From contig CM049317.1 of the NCBI GenBank assembly GCA_026874595.1, positions 17,531,382-17,595,381 of the forward strand: a DNA stretch of 64,000 nucleotides. Reading direction: 5' to 3'. The notes beneath the pieces are model-generated. The model had not been told where the DNA came from. It saw nothing but the letters and a program-made list of their open reading frames with translations, and did not search any database. The DNA is from Sipunculus nudus. Lineage: Eukaryota; Annelida; Sipuncula; Golfingiida; Sipunculidae. The position numbers and the translations under genes were made by a program. Of the stretch, positions 36,238-47,469 are shown one piece after another (within the stretch, counting starts at the first letter, position 1; the number at the start of each line of letters is the position of its first letter).

Positions 36238-36543
36238 TCATTTGAGCAGAGCCACAAACTGCTTATAACCTGTAGACTTGACCTTCATGGGAACTTCTTC
36301 TTCAAGGCAGTTTTCTTGAAGCAAATTCAACATTTGCATGTTGATTAGTGGATATGTGAGGTTAAGGATATAATACCATCCAAGTAAAAGAAAGCACGTC
36401 CCCCACACACACACTTCCTTGATCAGATTATTGTTTTCCATCTCCCAAAATAACGCTTGATCTGACCTCTCCTTTATCAACAATAAAAACTTAACTCGGT
36501 TCCTCACTGGTAACTGATGTCAGAGAGTTTGTGATACTTCCTC
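36238..36543 (-). pseudogene. SAMD3-like last exon
   Basis: It follows a strong T-rich acceptor (TTTTTTTTCAG). The frame that carries ERSDQALFWEMENNNLIKE, GWYYILNLTYP and the end KSTGYKQFVALLK is interrupted by TGA near 36,522-36,520; no frame is open from the acceptor. The YYxLNLTYP segment corresponds to the C-terminal FHVFRIECP region of SAMD3. A piece just upstream (36,560-36,660, PFQQMIDTERASSISQ) may belong to a further exon. Confidence 0.55.
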
Positions 36544-36798
36544 CTGAAAAAAAACAAAAAAAACTGTGAATGCAATAAGCAACAGCCTGAGTCACCTGGG
36601 ATATACTACTGGCCCTTTCTGTATCAATCATCTGTTGAAAGGGCATACACCTGATTACTAAAATATTAGGCATAGCATAATCAAACTTGGAAATAGAATT
36701 CTATATTTTGCTGATCACAAATTTTGAGGAAGTGTTTGCATACATAATATGAAGTCTGTAAACCAACATCTCAGGAATGGCTGCAGTCATGAGCACCT

Positions 36799-37970
36799 AA
36801 TTGTATCGGCCAAAACAGAGTTTTGCGGATACTGTTTTCAATCAGATGTCGCCGCCACTTAGGTTTCCAGAGAACTCATCTGTAACACTGGGCAGAATTT
36901 TTTTTAAATTTGGAATTATGATTGGGTCACATGTAAACTGCTGCGCCCTCATTTTTGGTTGACCTCTGACCTTTCCCTCATTCCCAGCATCCATTTGTGC
37001 ATCTGTTTCCACACATAAACCCACATATCTCAGGAACCGTTTGACTGATCAGGCTAAATATTTTGCACAAATGTAGCCCTTGGATATCTTTATAACATAT
37101 ACTAAAAATGGTGGCGCACCTGCAACAATTTTTGTATAGCGTCCATCTGTTCATCTGCCTTGGGATAAAATCACTCATATCTCTGTAATGGTTTGACTTA
37201 TCCACCTGAAATTTTGCATGTGTATTCATCCTGGACAGCTTTCTTGATTTTATGACAGGTGGCGCCACCTACGTTCATATTTACGCTGCAGACATCATAG
37301 CTCATATCTCGGGAACTGTTTGACCTATTGGGCCAAAATTTGCAAGTGTACAGACCTCACATAGCTCTTTATCATAGTCAAAACTGGTGGCTCCACCTGC
37401 AACCATTTTTGCACAGCGTCCATCTGTTCATCTGCCTTGGGATTAAATCACTCATATCTCGGCAGTGGCTTGACATATCTGCCTAAAATTTTGCATGTCT
37501 ATACATCTATGATGGCATTTCTCGAATTTTTGGCAGGTGCCGCAACCTACAAACACATTTTGGCTTTAGACATCCATGCTAATATCTCAGGACTGGTTTG
37601 ACATATCTCCCTGAAAATTTGCATATGTATAGATCTCACATAGCTCTTAATTCTTCACAAAATTGGTGGCTCCACCTGCCACTACTTTTGCTCAGCAGCC
37701 TTCTGTTTGTCTGCTGTGTGATAAAATCACACACAACTAGTGGTTTGACTTATCTGCCTAAAATTTTGCATATGTATAACTTGGACAGCTCTCTGGATTT
37801 TGTGGTAGGTGGCGCAACCTACATTCACATTTCAGCTGCAGACTTCCATGCTAATATGCAACACACCTCACTCTATTGCCCCTTGCCACTCAATCCATGC
37901 ATCATTTAACCCGTCCGACTCTGATTTCGGCAGACACATTTAGTCGCGTGTCAACTACCTGTATTCTAGT
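36799..37970 (-). mobile_element. Family B copy 5, in an intron of the SAMD3-like gene
   Basis: It starts TAATT plus the 30-base near-palindrome at 36,803-36,832 and ends TATTCTAGT at 37,962-37,970. The cores include one exact GGTGGCGCCACC at about 37,259 and several decayed ones. Leader complement CCACTCAATCCATGCATC lies near the high end. Confidence 0.75.
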
Positions 37971-39092
37971 TTTAAAGGATATTGATCATTTGAACAACAG
38001 ACAGTGCGACCTATGTAAGCCTTTCTTTCTGTGAGCTGAGGCTGAAATGGGCCCTTCTTAGAGTCTGAACAACTGTAACCAATCACTCTGTTCCAAAATT
38101 AGGACTCAAGTATCAAATGTTTAAAAGTATATCTGCTTATCACTGCATATCTGAGATCAGTCTTTAATTATTTATTACTGTAGGGGTCTATAGCCAGAGC
38201 AGGCTTTGTTTTGGCCAATATGATGAGAGACTTGCTAACGAAATAGAAATTACAAGAACAAATTACATACTACATGTATACTAATGATTCATAGAGATAT
38301 CACCAAGTCCAATATATACACGATTTGCATTGTTGAAAAGCTACCTGTTCAGAACTTCATACTGTGTTCAGAACCATGAGTACTCGACTGAGACTTGGGG
38401 TAAAGCCAAAGGAGTACATTAGTACCCACTACTACCCATTTAACCCTCCTGTTATCCGTAATGGTATATTTCACTCCCAGATTTAAACCACTTTGTGGAA
38501 GTGTCACTTATGCATGCCTATACAGCTGAAATGGTATTTTCAAGTTTACAATTTTATTTCATTGGTATTTATTACCATGTTCTATTTAAAAAGAACATTA
38601 CACCCCCTGAGTCTCTTGATTCTTCAAATGCAGCCTAGTATCATGGCTCATGGGCATTGTGTACGATCTAGTGTAACTCCCAATGTGTTATGCAAAGAAG
38701 AATTAATCTCACGAGTCTTTTCTGTTGATTATTTTGTAATGAGGCAATTAACTGCCAAGCATAAAATCTATAAATTTTGGATTTGATCATTCCACACATG
38801 CATTTTGCATTTTGATCAGATATAGCAACAAAAGATAGGCCTCTGGCTTACTAACTACAAAGTAGAAGAAATGATTGGGCTAGTCAAGGAGGAATGTTTA
38901 TATATTATACTGGCCCAACAGAGCAATGGAAAGTTTGCAATAAATATATGAAAGAAGACAACAGTGAACCCAAAGATTTTAAGTGTTAATTATAATGTAT
39001 TAAACAGTAAAGTTAAATGGAATTGCTAGAATTTAAATGACATAATGCAAATACAGATCTTCAATCAACTGAAGAGGCAAATGGAAGTCTAG
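37971..39092. other. Intron-like spacer
   Basis: No minus-strand exon that I can match to SAMD3, no repeat ends. Confidence 0.4.
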
Positions 39093-39119
39093 CCCCCCCC
39101 CCCCCCCCCCCCCCCCCCC
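39093..39119. repeat. Poly-C run of 27
   Basis: Uninterrupted C directly before a family F remnant. Confidence 0.95.
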
Positions 39120-39236
39120 AATACAATAAAAAACTGAAGCATGTACACAGATGGACGGACAGAACGACAGACGGACAACTGAAGTTGGACCATTGCTTTA
39201 ACTCAGTTGACTTATAGTCAACTGAGTTAAACAGCT
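39120..39236 (-). mobile_element. Family F remnant with a perfect 16-bp hairpin
   Basis: A GATGGACGGACAGAACGACA tract leads to 39,197-39,231, arms TTTAACTCAGTTGACT and AGTCAACTGAGTTAAA around TAT. Relative to other F copies (TAGCTCAG.../...CTGAGCTA) both arms carry matching changes, keeping the pairing perfect. The core is lost. Confidence 0.75.
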
Positions 39237-39295
39237 AGATATAGGGTAATCAGAATAAGCACAGGTAAATGCAAAAAAAATAAAATACAACTTAC

Positions 39296-39917
39296 AGATT
39301 TTAAGATTTTTATCACTTCTTTCTTTTTCTTCCTCTGTGGGAAACACGTGCTTCTGCAATTTTAAGGAGCTCCAACATGGTTGCTTCTTTTTTAAGGTCA
39401 CAGCCTGTGTTTTGGAAATTTTCCATTTTTCTCATGAATTTCATAAAGTTTTCTTTGAAACTTTCTTCTTTGTATCCAAGCATTTCCATTTCAAGTTTTG
39501 TACAAACAGTGTCCTCTAGCCAAGGATATTCAATCAATACTGTGCAGAGTGTAATTTGTGATGATGGCTTACTACGTATCCAATCTTTACAATGTTCAAA
39601 TGTTTCCCTTTGCCATTTTTTCACTTTCTCCATGTCTGGTTGAACTTTCATTTTTTCTGCCTTTAATTTCTGAATAATATCTTCCACCTCAAGCTCCTGT
39701 TCTTCTGTTTGAGAAGCTTCCTCCTCCAAACTTGCTGTTGACAAGAGCTTTGGTTTTTTTGCTTGGTATTCATCACAAGCTGTATTAAATTTCTTTATTT
39801 TTTACTTCCGACAATTTCTAGTGTTCCTTATTTTAGCAGATAATTTTGTATTAAAGAACTGCCAACTGCTTTTTCCCTCCATTATCAAAAGTGGGTATTT
39901 TATTGTCATCGTTTTCC
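39296..39917 (-). pseudogene. SAMD3-like exon 4
   Basis: After acceptor TTTTCACAG the frame reads KTMTIKYPLLIMEGKSSWQF and continues to RNTRNCRK, where TAA stands at 39,804-39,802. The same frame then resumes KFNTACDEYQAKKPKLLS and a charged helical stretch with KWQRETFEHCKDWI and IEYPWLEDTVCTKLEMEM. Near 39,345 the frame ends VSHRGRKRKK, while a neighbouring frame reads FPTEEEKERSDKNLKI up to donor TCT/GTAAGT, suggesting a further indel. The helical part is the SAMD3 middle block. Confidence 0.65.
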
Positions 39918-39989
39918 CTGTGAAAAGAAAAGTCAAGAAAACTTGTATCAGTCTTACCCAACAAATAAGTCCTGAAATGAGTTCTAAAT

Positions 39990-40330
39990 GCATATGACTA
40001 AGTTCAGCTTCTGATAACTCAGCTAAAATTCAATGAATCAGAACCATTCGAACAACTTTGAATAAGCACCACTAAAGAATCATTCCTGTGTGATATTAAA
40101 AATGTACAACCGTTCACGAGATAAAAGGTAACAGATTTTGAACAATATATGCAAACATGAAAAGTCATAACATTTCTAAATCAGTAAAATTCAGAGTCCT
40201 GTGGATTCAGGAAACATTATTTTTAAAGAAGAAAGCAGCAGGGGTTTTAAAGATAATTGGTAAAAGGAGGAGGCTGGATGTGTGGACGGACGGACGGATG
40301 GACACAGGCCATTTTAATAATCCTCCTTCC
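39990..40330 (+). repeat. Family E tail fragment
   Basis: TAAGTTCAGCTTCTGATAAC, CATTCCTGTGTGATATTAAA and a GGACGGACGGATGGACA tract match the E tail block. It sits in an intron of the SAMD3-like gene. Confidence 0.55.
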
Positions 40331-40926
40331 TACAGTTGGAGGGACTAATTACGCTCATTAATCAGGTTTTTTTTCATACCATACCCCACAGGTAAAGAAA
40401 TATTCTACAGCTCCTTAAACTTAGAGACATCACACTGAACAGCAGTTTAAAATTGGATCAAATAAACATATGGAACAATAACTTTGTTCGCCAAGCTCAA
40501 TCTAAGCCAAGTTCTAATAGTAAAGGCCATTTAGTTTATGTGAATAATAACATAACCTAAATAGCACCAATGAGTGAAAAAATAAACCCTTTTGGCATAT
40601 TTATGTTCACACAGTTACCTATGGCTGTGATATGATCTTAGCTGCTGTGGAAATGAAATTTTATCAAAGGTCTGTGACAGATGTCATATTTATTACAAGC
40701 TTTTCAATATTACTTTAAATCATGTAGACTATAGTTTACATCCTCAAAATAGGAAACGTACTACAGATAAGAACTTGAGAACCTTAGGAACTTAAAGCTA
40801 TAGATAAGGAGTCCATTAATGGCAGTATGGGGGAAATAAAACATGTATAGTGAAAATGTAACAGAGAAACGTCAAAGTGAACAAGAGTAAATCTTTTTTG
40901 TGGTATTTGTGGACAAAATAACATAC

Positions 40927-41210
40927 CAATATTTTCATATGACTGCTTAGCCCTTTCTGAACTGGTGGGACAGAGGGGCATGTAGAAACCTGCAGCTTCC
41001 GCTATTATTTGGTTGTAAACAGCAAGAACCATTGATTTGTTCATTCCCATTCAGCACAGATGAAATAAACCCAGAAAACTTTGGTAATGGGGCTGGGTGC
41101 TGAACTACAGGTAGATCTTCAAGTTTCTCAGTTGATGCTGTCACAGGAACACTTGGCCCTGCTTTGGGGAAGTGACTGGGTTCAGATTGAAGCATGTTAT
41201 CTTCAAACAC
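40927..41210 (-). pseudogene. SAMD3-like exon 3 with a frame change
   Basis: From acceptor CTATAG the exon enters in phase 0 (VFEDNMLQSEPSHF) and runs to LPKFSGFISSVL. The continuing similarity (MNKSMVLAVYNQIIAEAAGF and YENI) lies in another frame, which is the one that fits the phase of exon 4. The switch falls near 41,050. One surplus base, or two lost, would explain it. Donor ATTG/GTATGT. Confidence 0.6.
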
Positions 41211-42779
41211 CTATAGAATAGTAAATCATTTGAATATAATTATGACAGTTTAAGTCTTGTTGTTGGTAATGACAGTATAAAGTCAGGGAATGGACAGAGA
41301 AAACACAGATGTGATCAATTTTATTTTTATAAGGTTATTCCATCCCAATTATAAGTAATCCTTATCTGCTACTTTTACCTGACAATCGGACATTCTACAG
41401 CCTCTTTTAGAAATAACAACATACAGTAGAAGACTACCGGTATATAAAGTATAAATGCCTGGAATGAGACCAAGTGACATTGGTTATATAGTGGAGTAGA
41501 TGCATTTTTCAATTTGTGTTTTACCCTGAAGATAGTACTATATTTAATACAATATATTGATAGTGAACATTCTTTTGGCTAACATGGGATCCATAGGACA
41601 CAGTGCTCTGCTGAAATTATCTAGGAGGGTAATAAAATCCTGGCCTGGTATTTTAGTAATTTTTGTGGAAATCCTGCAATTTCTTGGCAATATTGTCTGT
41701 ATTGCATAAACATGTGTTCTTTCTCTCAGTTGTCTCCTGATCAGCATCTCATAACTGTAACATGAAGTGATGTTGCTCTTGCACCTATGCTGGCACCATG
41801 AATGATGAATACCCTTTTATCTAGTTTCTGTAGACAAAAATACAATCCTTTTGAAAATAATGTTCTTTCAGCATACATAGCATCATAGCATTAACATTTA
41901 TAGATCAAACATACTGACTGCAAAGTTCAGAAGAGCAACACTGTCAAAAACAGATTGTATATTTTTTCTACACACACCCATACAATGTGGAAATAAAGTA
42001 TAATTTATTTCATTAACATATAGTACTCTTTACTTTTATTTATATTTTTAATCAGTTTAGCACATTTTAACAAAGGGAAACAAGTTATCTGTAGTAAGGG
42101 TAATGCTGTCATTGGTAATTTATGACCAGTATTTTTAAACAAGTATTTACACAACTCGCACCATTCATTCTTTTGTGAGAGATCAAGCTATGAATGAGAT
42201 CACATCATAAGGAATGAAACGATGACAATGTCATAACGTGACCACTAAAGATGATGCTATGATAACTGGAACTGACAAATAAAGAAAGAAAGAGCAGTGA
42301 GCCTGTCATTGGACAGCTAGGACCTCTTTTTGTCTACATAAATTTCCATTTACAGTAAATAATGTTCTCAAAAATTTCAGGGAACTCATGTAGATCCTCC
42401 TGAAAACAATGCACCATGGAAGAATTAAATTGTGTCTCTGTTGGCAGAGAAATTTGCCAATGATAAATTTGGAAAACCTTTTTTGCTCGAAATAAATTAA
42501 AAGCAATGACTTCTATAATTCACAAAAGTCAGATCTGATCTTAGGTATACACGAAGATCTAGAGCAAAATTAATTACGTCCTAAAATAGTTTTTATAACT
42601 CTAACATGTAAATTATTAACTTAGTGCAATCTAAATTTACTTCATATCTTTCCTACTTTTTTGGACTAGTACATCATATTACAGTCAGTAACCTCTACAA
42701 ACTATGCAATATTGACCTAATTATCATCAAAAACATGGACAATATACTGAAAACCCTTCACGGAAACTTGATGGGGAAA

Positions 42780-43046
42780 AAATGTGGTTTAATATCAGGC
42801 AGTCTTGAAGAGTAACAATTAGATATTCATGTAAAATGGAGATTTCTTTTGATTGCATGACGGCATTAAGTCACAGTTACCAATTTCATGTATGATAATA
42901 AACAGTTTTTGTATGCAAAAGTTCAAGTTGGTAGCTTTACTGGTTTAGTTTGTGCGCAGTTAATCAACATCTGGTTGGATGGACAGACAGATGGACAAAG
43001 GGTCATTGCTATAGCTCAGATCACATATGGTCAACTGAGCCAAAAA
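42780..43046 (-). mobile_element. Family F copy 3 (reverse, worn)
   Basis: ATATCAGGCAGTCTTGAAG and a GACAGACAGATGGACAAAGG tract match copy 2. The end hairpin (about 43,012-43,042) keeps TAGCTCAG and CTGAGC but has several mismatches. Confidence 0.6.
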
Positions 43047-43317
43047 AACAGGCAGATTTGAAATAAGACAATCTGATTTACAATATTTACATTTATAATC
43101 ATAGCTCCACATATGGTGCAGAGATGATGACAACAGTGTGGTAATCCCCATCTATATGGAAGCACAAAGCAGGACAATTATGACACAAAATAAGGGTGGG
43201 CTTTGTGTCTCTCAATTATGTGATGCGACAGCAATGGTTTAAGAGTAAATTGACAAGGACACAATGTGCACTGGAACAGTGGCTCCATTTCACCCTGAAA
43301 TGAAAAGACTAAATTAC

Positions 43318-43436
43318 CTGGCCCAGTTCATTCTGTAGGATCCTGAGAAATGCTTTCTGTAAACCAATTTCAGGAAACATAGTCTTCACATCCTCGAATT
43401 TTAGGCTCAAGAAAGCTTCTCCATCAATGAAGTTCT
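43318..43436 (-). pseudogene. SAMD3-like exon 2 (second half of SAM domain)
   Basis: Acceptor TTTTTTGTTTAG, then 119 bases open throughout, ending at donor CCAG/GTAATT in phase 0. Joined to exon 1 it reads ENFIDGEAFLSLKFEDVK then TMFPEIGLQKAFLRILQNEL, with the IDGEAFLxL and EDVK..FPxIG signatures of SAM domains. This is the best-preserved exon. Confidence 0.75.
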
Positions 43437-43924
43437 CTAAACAAAAAATTCATTTGAATGGTGCATTCTACTACTCAGTGTCAAATTCAAACTTGACACA
43501 GTGAAAAGTATCAACACCCACTAATATTGTAAAATAAATAAAATTAACAACATGCCTTCTGTTGAATATAACATTAAATTGCATTATAATAAGTACTTAC
43601 TGACTACACAAGTACAAAGCATGTTGCATAACAATATTCATATATGTCTGATAACTTTTGAACATATATGCAGAAGGTTTATCACATATTATAATACTAC
43701 AAATAAATGAGCAAACCACTATTATAACTTATAAAGCTGTTATGATCATGTGTGGTGATTGGATGGCCAGAAATAAAACCAATTGAAACAAGAATATAAC
43801 CATACAAAACCATCGACAGTTTCTCACCAGAGCAAATCTCTCATCTTGGATCTTCTTGTCCATCTTTCTTATTTGTAGATATTTTAAAATGGTGGTTTAT
43901 CATGAAAAAGTATTAATTGTATTT

Positions 43925-44115
43925 GTAACAAGGCCTACAGGCCCAATGTGTTTCTGGCATTATGCCAAAGTTGATAAAATCTTGGCATGTTGCAAATACT
44001 GACAGAAATAGAGCTATTGTTTACAAGGGTTTCTTTTTTTGCAAAGTGATATATTCATCAGTTTTTTTCTAAATATATTAACAATAATAAAAAGATGTTT
44101 ATTACATGCAAAATC
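43925..44115 (+). repeat. Family E left-end fragment
   Basis: AACAAGGCCTACAGGCCCAA followed by a block like 16,950-17,030 (GATATATTCATCAGTTTTTT, AACAATAATAAAAAG). Confidence 0.55.
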
Positions 44116-44247
44116 AGACCGATTCTCACTTGGTTCAGACCAATTTGGGGTGGTGGTGGTAAGAGACCAACCTATGGCTTGATTAAAATTTATATATACT
44201 GTTATATATACAAAGGGGATACAAGTACCGACCAATCATTGTACTTT

Positions 44248-44787
44248 GGGTGATAACTGAGGTTTGTGATGTCACAAGACCAAGTTGTGGCTCTGTGAAT
44301 AAATGGGTCTACATCCCGCAGGCTTTGGTCAAGTACATATACTTGTACTTGGTATTTATACTTAAGAACAAATATCTTGGTACTTGTACTTAAGAACAAA
44401 TATCTGAGTACTTGTCCTGTACTTGTACTTGGCAATTTTAACCAAGTACACCCATCGCTTGATAAAAACAGATACATATACTACAGGTATATGGGCAAAG
44501 ATTCATCATTATACTTAGGGTGACCACTGAGGTGTGTGATGTCACTATACCTAGTTGTGGCTCGATGAATAAATGGGCCTACATCTTACAGACTTTGGTT
44601 GAGTACATGTACTTGGTACTGGTACTTCTGTACAAATATCAGAGTTCTTGTCCTGTACCTGTACCTGGCACTTTTAACCAAATACAGTCCCTGTACTGTA
44701 CTTGCACTTGCAATAAATGTACTTGAAAAATCAAGTACTTGTCAAGAACAAGATTTTAAAAACAAACAAAAAAACTTATATCCTTTT
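44248..44787. repeat. Two 270-bp tandem units rich in GTACTTG
   Basis: GGGTGATAACTGAGGTTTGT at 44,248 and GGGTGACCACTGAGGTGTGT at 44,518 start diverged copies. Each contains a run of TGTACTTGTACTTGG-like words. Such AAGTACAAGTA subterminal repeats occur in hAT-type elements, but I see no clear termini. Confidence 0.65.
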
Positions 44788-45511
44788 ACCATAAACACAG
44801 CATGAGGAAACCTTGATGTTCAGAATATCTTAGCTCTATGACAGACTGATAGAAATTTGTTGCCAGCTAGATCTCAGTCATAAACTGCTCACATTATAAT
44901 CCTGAAGCATGAACAGTGAATGACTCATGGGGATAATTCCATTTTCCCTCTGAGCAGATCAAAATAAGCCTTTGTACATCCCCCACAACCTATGCTCTTA
45001 TTATTGCTGTACTATAATGAAATGATGATAAACTCTAGGTAAACCCAAGACTAGCACAATATTACAAAACACATCCCTGGATAACTCATGAATAAATCAC
45101 AAATGGCTTACCTAGTTATCCATGTATATTATGTGTACTGATTTTTGTTTGTGTCAGTTTGATACAGGTTTGCTACACAGTTTATATTGCGTGTAAACTT
45201 TAGAGTGCAGAGTCAAGTTTATACTTTTACTGCATTGTTAAGCAGCTGAATCATTAAAACTTCAATGTTCTCACAGAAGCCAAATTATGCAACCTGTTCC
45301 ATATCCAGTGAATAATACAGATATAAACAATGTTTATTATACACAATAAAAGAACAATTAGATCAATTTGTGCATTTTCTTTATCCAAATGAATTAAATG
45401 ATATAAGTACTTAGGCCCAAAAAAATTAAAGGTATGGTTCTCAGGCACCTCACACATCAATTTTAAACCCCCGCATCAAACATTTTTATTTTGATTTCAA
45501 TACAAACTTAC

Positions 45512-45539
45512 CAATTTCGAGCTGCAGCCGCTCAGACAT
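45512..45539 (-). other. Possible alternative first exon for the SAMD3-like gene
   Basis: ATG followed by MSERLQLEI ends at a strong donor ATTG/GTAAGT, also in phase 1, and would join the SAM exon at 43,436 in frame (reading LEIENFIDGEAF). It would bypass the stop in exon 1. Only 28 coding bases, so chance is a real possibility. Confidence 0.25.
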
Positions 45540-45764
45540 TTCTTTCAAGAAGATAAAATCATACAATTTCCTTTGTAATGTAGTGCTTTTACTTGTTTGT
45601 AGCAAAATAAATCTGTTCTTATCATGCTTTTCCAATATAATTTTACATTTTTATCGAAACATGCAAAAAAAATTAAATATAAAAAATCCGCCCGCCCTCA
45701 TTGATTTTAAAAAAAAAAGTGCTTGAGAACCATACCTTTTTTTTATTTTGGCCTTATACTTCAT

Positions 45765-45905
45765 TACAGACTCCTGTACATGTACTTGAGTACACCTAAA
45801 AATTCTGTACTTGTACTTGGATTTGTCCTTGCCAAAAATGTACTGGAAAAATCAAGTGCTAGTCCAAATACTTGTACTGTACCTTAATTGTAAGTGTACC
45901 TGTTG
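45765..45905. repeat. Further GTACTTG-rich stretch
   Basis: GTACATGTACTTGAGTAC and CTGTACTTGTACTTGG repeat the 44.3-44.8 kb words. Confidence 0.55.
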
Positions 45906-46675
45906 GTTACCAAGGCCTGTCACCTGTCCCAGTGAGCTGGCCACAGCTTACAGTTGTTTCAGTCAGCAGGTACATACACATATATCATTTTTACTGCTAG
46001 CCTTGTATTCAGCCATGCAGGGTTACCAAGACAGGTATGTCCATAATCCGGCCTTTTTATGAGACATGACAAACAGGTGTTTTATTAAATGTTATTTCCT
46101 TGCAAATACTGAAATTTTATTTAATATTACCATCTGGTATCTTGTCCTCCATGGCACAGTTACTAACATGTTAACTGGACTCCTGATCTAGAGATTGCAG
46201 GTTTGAATCCTACTTAGGATGACTTCTTGTATTCATTGATATTTCATGTTACTATAAATGGCATGATTGCAGGGATCATGATGTCTGGTAATATACAAGG
46301 GATTTAAATACATGAAAACAAACAACAAATTTCTTTAATTTTAACATTCCAAAATGTAGACAAGATGCTGAGCACTGTCAAAAATAGGCCTACTGTGCAG
46401 CAGTTTCATGTGCTGTCCGCTAGATAAATCAAATTTCGAGTGAATACACAAGAGCCACAACTTGGTGCGGGGGGGGGGGGGCTAAATCTATTGATGTGTT
46501 CACCACTTTTAAACAAATACTTGTGCACCATATAAAGTAGCAAATTAGGTAATGTAATACATATATGTTTTTAACAATGTGCTCACATGTTGTGAATAAC
46601 ACATTTCAAGTACTCATATGAACCATATTTTAATATAAATCACGATAATAAAATACTGAGCCTACCTTTCAACCG

Positions 46676-46774
46676 CTTCTCAATCGCAGATTGCAAGGCT
46701 CCGGCAAATTTCGTTCTTGCCCACTGACACACAGTATCGATGGTTTAATCAGACGTAATTTCGGTTTCTTCCAT
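46676..46774 (-). pseudogene. SAMD3-like exon 1 (first half of SAM domain)
   Basis: ATG at 46,774 opens MEETEITSD, meets TAA at 46,747-46,745, then continues in the same frame with TIDTVCQWARTKFAGALQSA and ends at donor AAAG/GTAGGC in phase 1. The tryptophan and following helix are the start of a SAM domain. The TAA would stop translation after nine residues unless a downstream start is used. Confidence 0.65.
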
Positions 46775-46879
46775 GACTTTGTGAGGCAGCAGAACATTAA
46801 AAAACAGTTGCAGCGTTCCGTCAGAACATTTTTATCCTTTCGAGACTTCTCCCGCCTGTTATTGAAAAGGACAAATATA

Positions 46880-47095
46880 ACGCCCGTTGTGACTTATGTC
46901 GAACCAGAATACGCTTGTAAAACACGTTTGAGACGTGTGTACTTCTTGTAAACACGTTTCTGGTGTTTCGATCACGGAAAATTTTCATGAGCTGAGTTCC
47001 AGGTGTTTTGAAACATGTCTATTGTTCAAACGTGTTTCTATATGAAACACCACCATGGATTTTAAAACACTTGTGAAACGGCACTTTTTAGAGTG
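46880..47095. repeat. Family H stretch upstream of the SAMD3-like gene
   Basis: GTAAAACACGTTTGAGACGTG, TTTTGAAACATGTC and TTTAAAACACTTGTGAAACG recall the 24.6-25.1 kb cluster. It lies just 5' of the first exon, so a promoter-side role cannot be excluded, though nothing shows it. Confidence 0.5.
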
Positions 47096-47469
47096 CTCTC
47101 ATTAACAGACAGGAATATATCAGAGCGGACACTTGTGTAATGATATTGTGGTCAGAAGTGGCCCCTTGATTTGTTGAGCCCATGTCACGGATTCACTGCC
47201 CCTGACCGTAACTGAGGCGTTTCCCGGTCTACGGGACCGAGATCGAGACCTAGCCGTAATACGGAATAGAGGAGTGACCGTAATTGACAACAAAATGATA
47301 ATGAAATACAACGGTCGAAAATTCGGGACCGGAAAATCTGACCGTTATAGACGTATTGACCGTTATTTAGGCGTGGCCGTTAGCAGGCGTTCTAATGTAT
47401 ATGTACATCTGCAGAATTCCATTCCGATATAGGACTACGTGACATGGCAGTATCACACGCTTCCACTCA
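47096..47469. other. Spacer with ACGGTC/GACCGT words
   Basis: GACCGTAA, GACCGTTAT and TGGCCGTTAG recur between 47,200 and 47,385 and resemble, in reverse, the repeat end near 15,821. Probably a decayed small element. Confidence 0.4.

Larger units (their letters stand above)
36238..46774 (-). pseudogene. SAMD3-like multi-exon gene, decayed
   Basis: Five minus-strand exons together follow the layout of SAMD3-type proteins: a split N-terminal SAM domain, a linker, the YPLL...SSWQFF block, a helical block around TFEHCKDWIRSKPSS...IEYPWL, and a C-terminal block with YYILNLTYP. From memory these align with human SAMD3 segments such as HPFLDEDGCGFFLWKRALK, RRKMIGSRTPLKDILKMFPF and AAFHVFRIECPRR. 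The biochemical role is unknown; SAM domains mediate protein or RNA contacts. Splice phases agree between exons 1-2, 2-3 and 3-4. Against function, there is a stop nine codons after the first ATG, a net frame change in exon 3, a stop and a probable frame change in exon 4, and no fully open frame in the last exon. Introns hold families B, E and F and otherwise nothing recognised. Base errors in the assembly are the alternative explanation. Confidence 0.7.
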
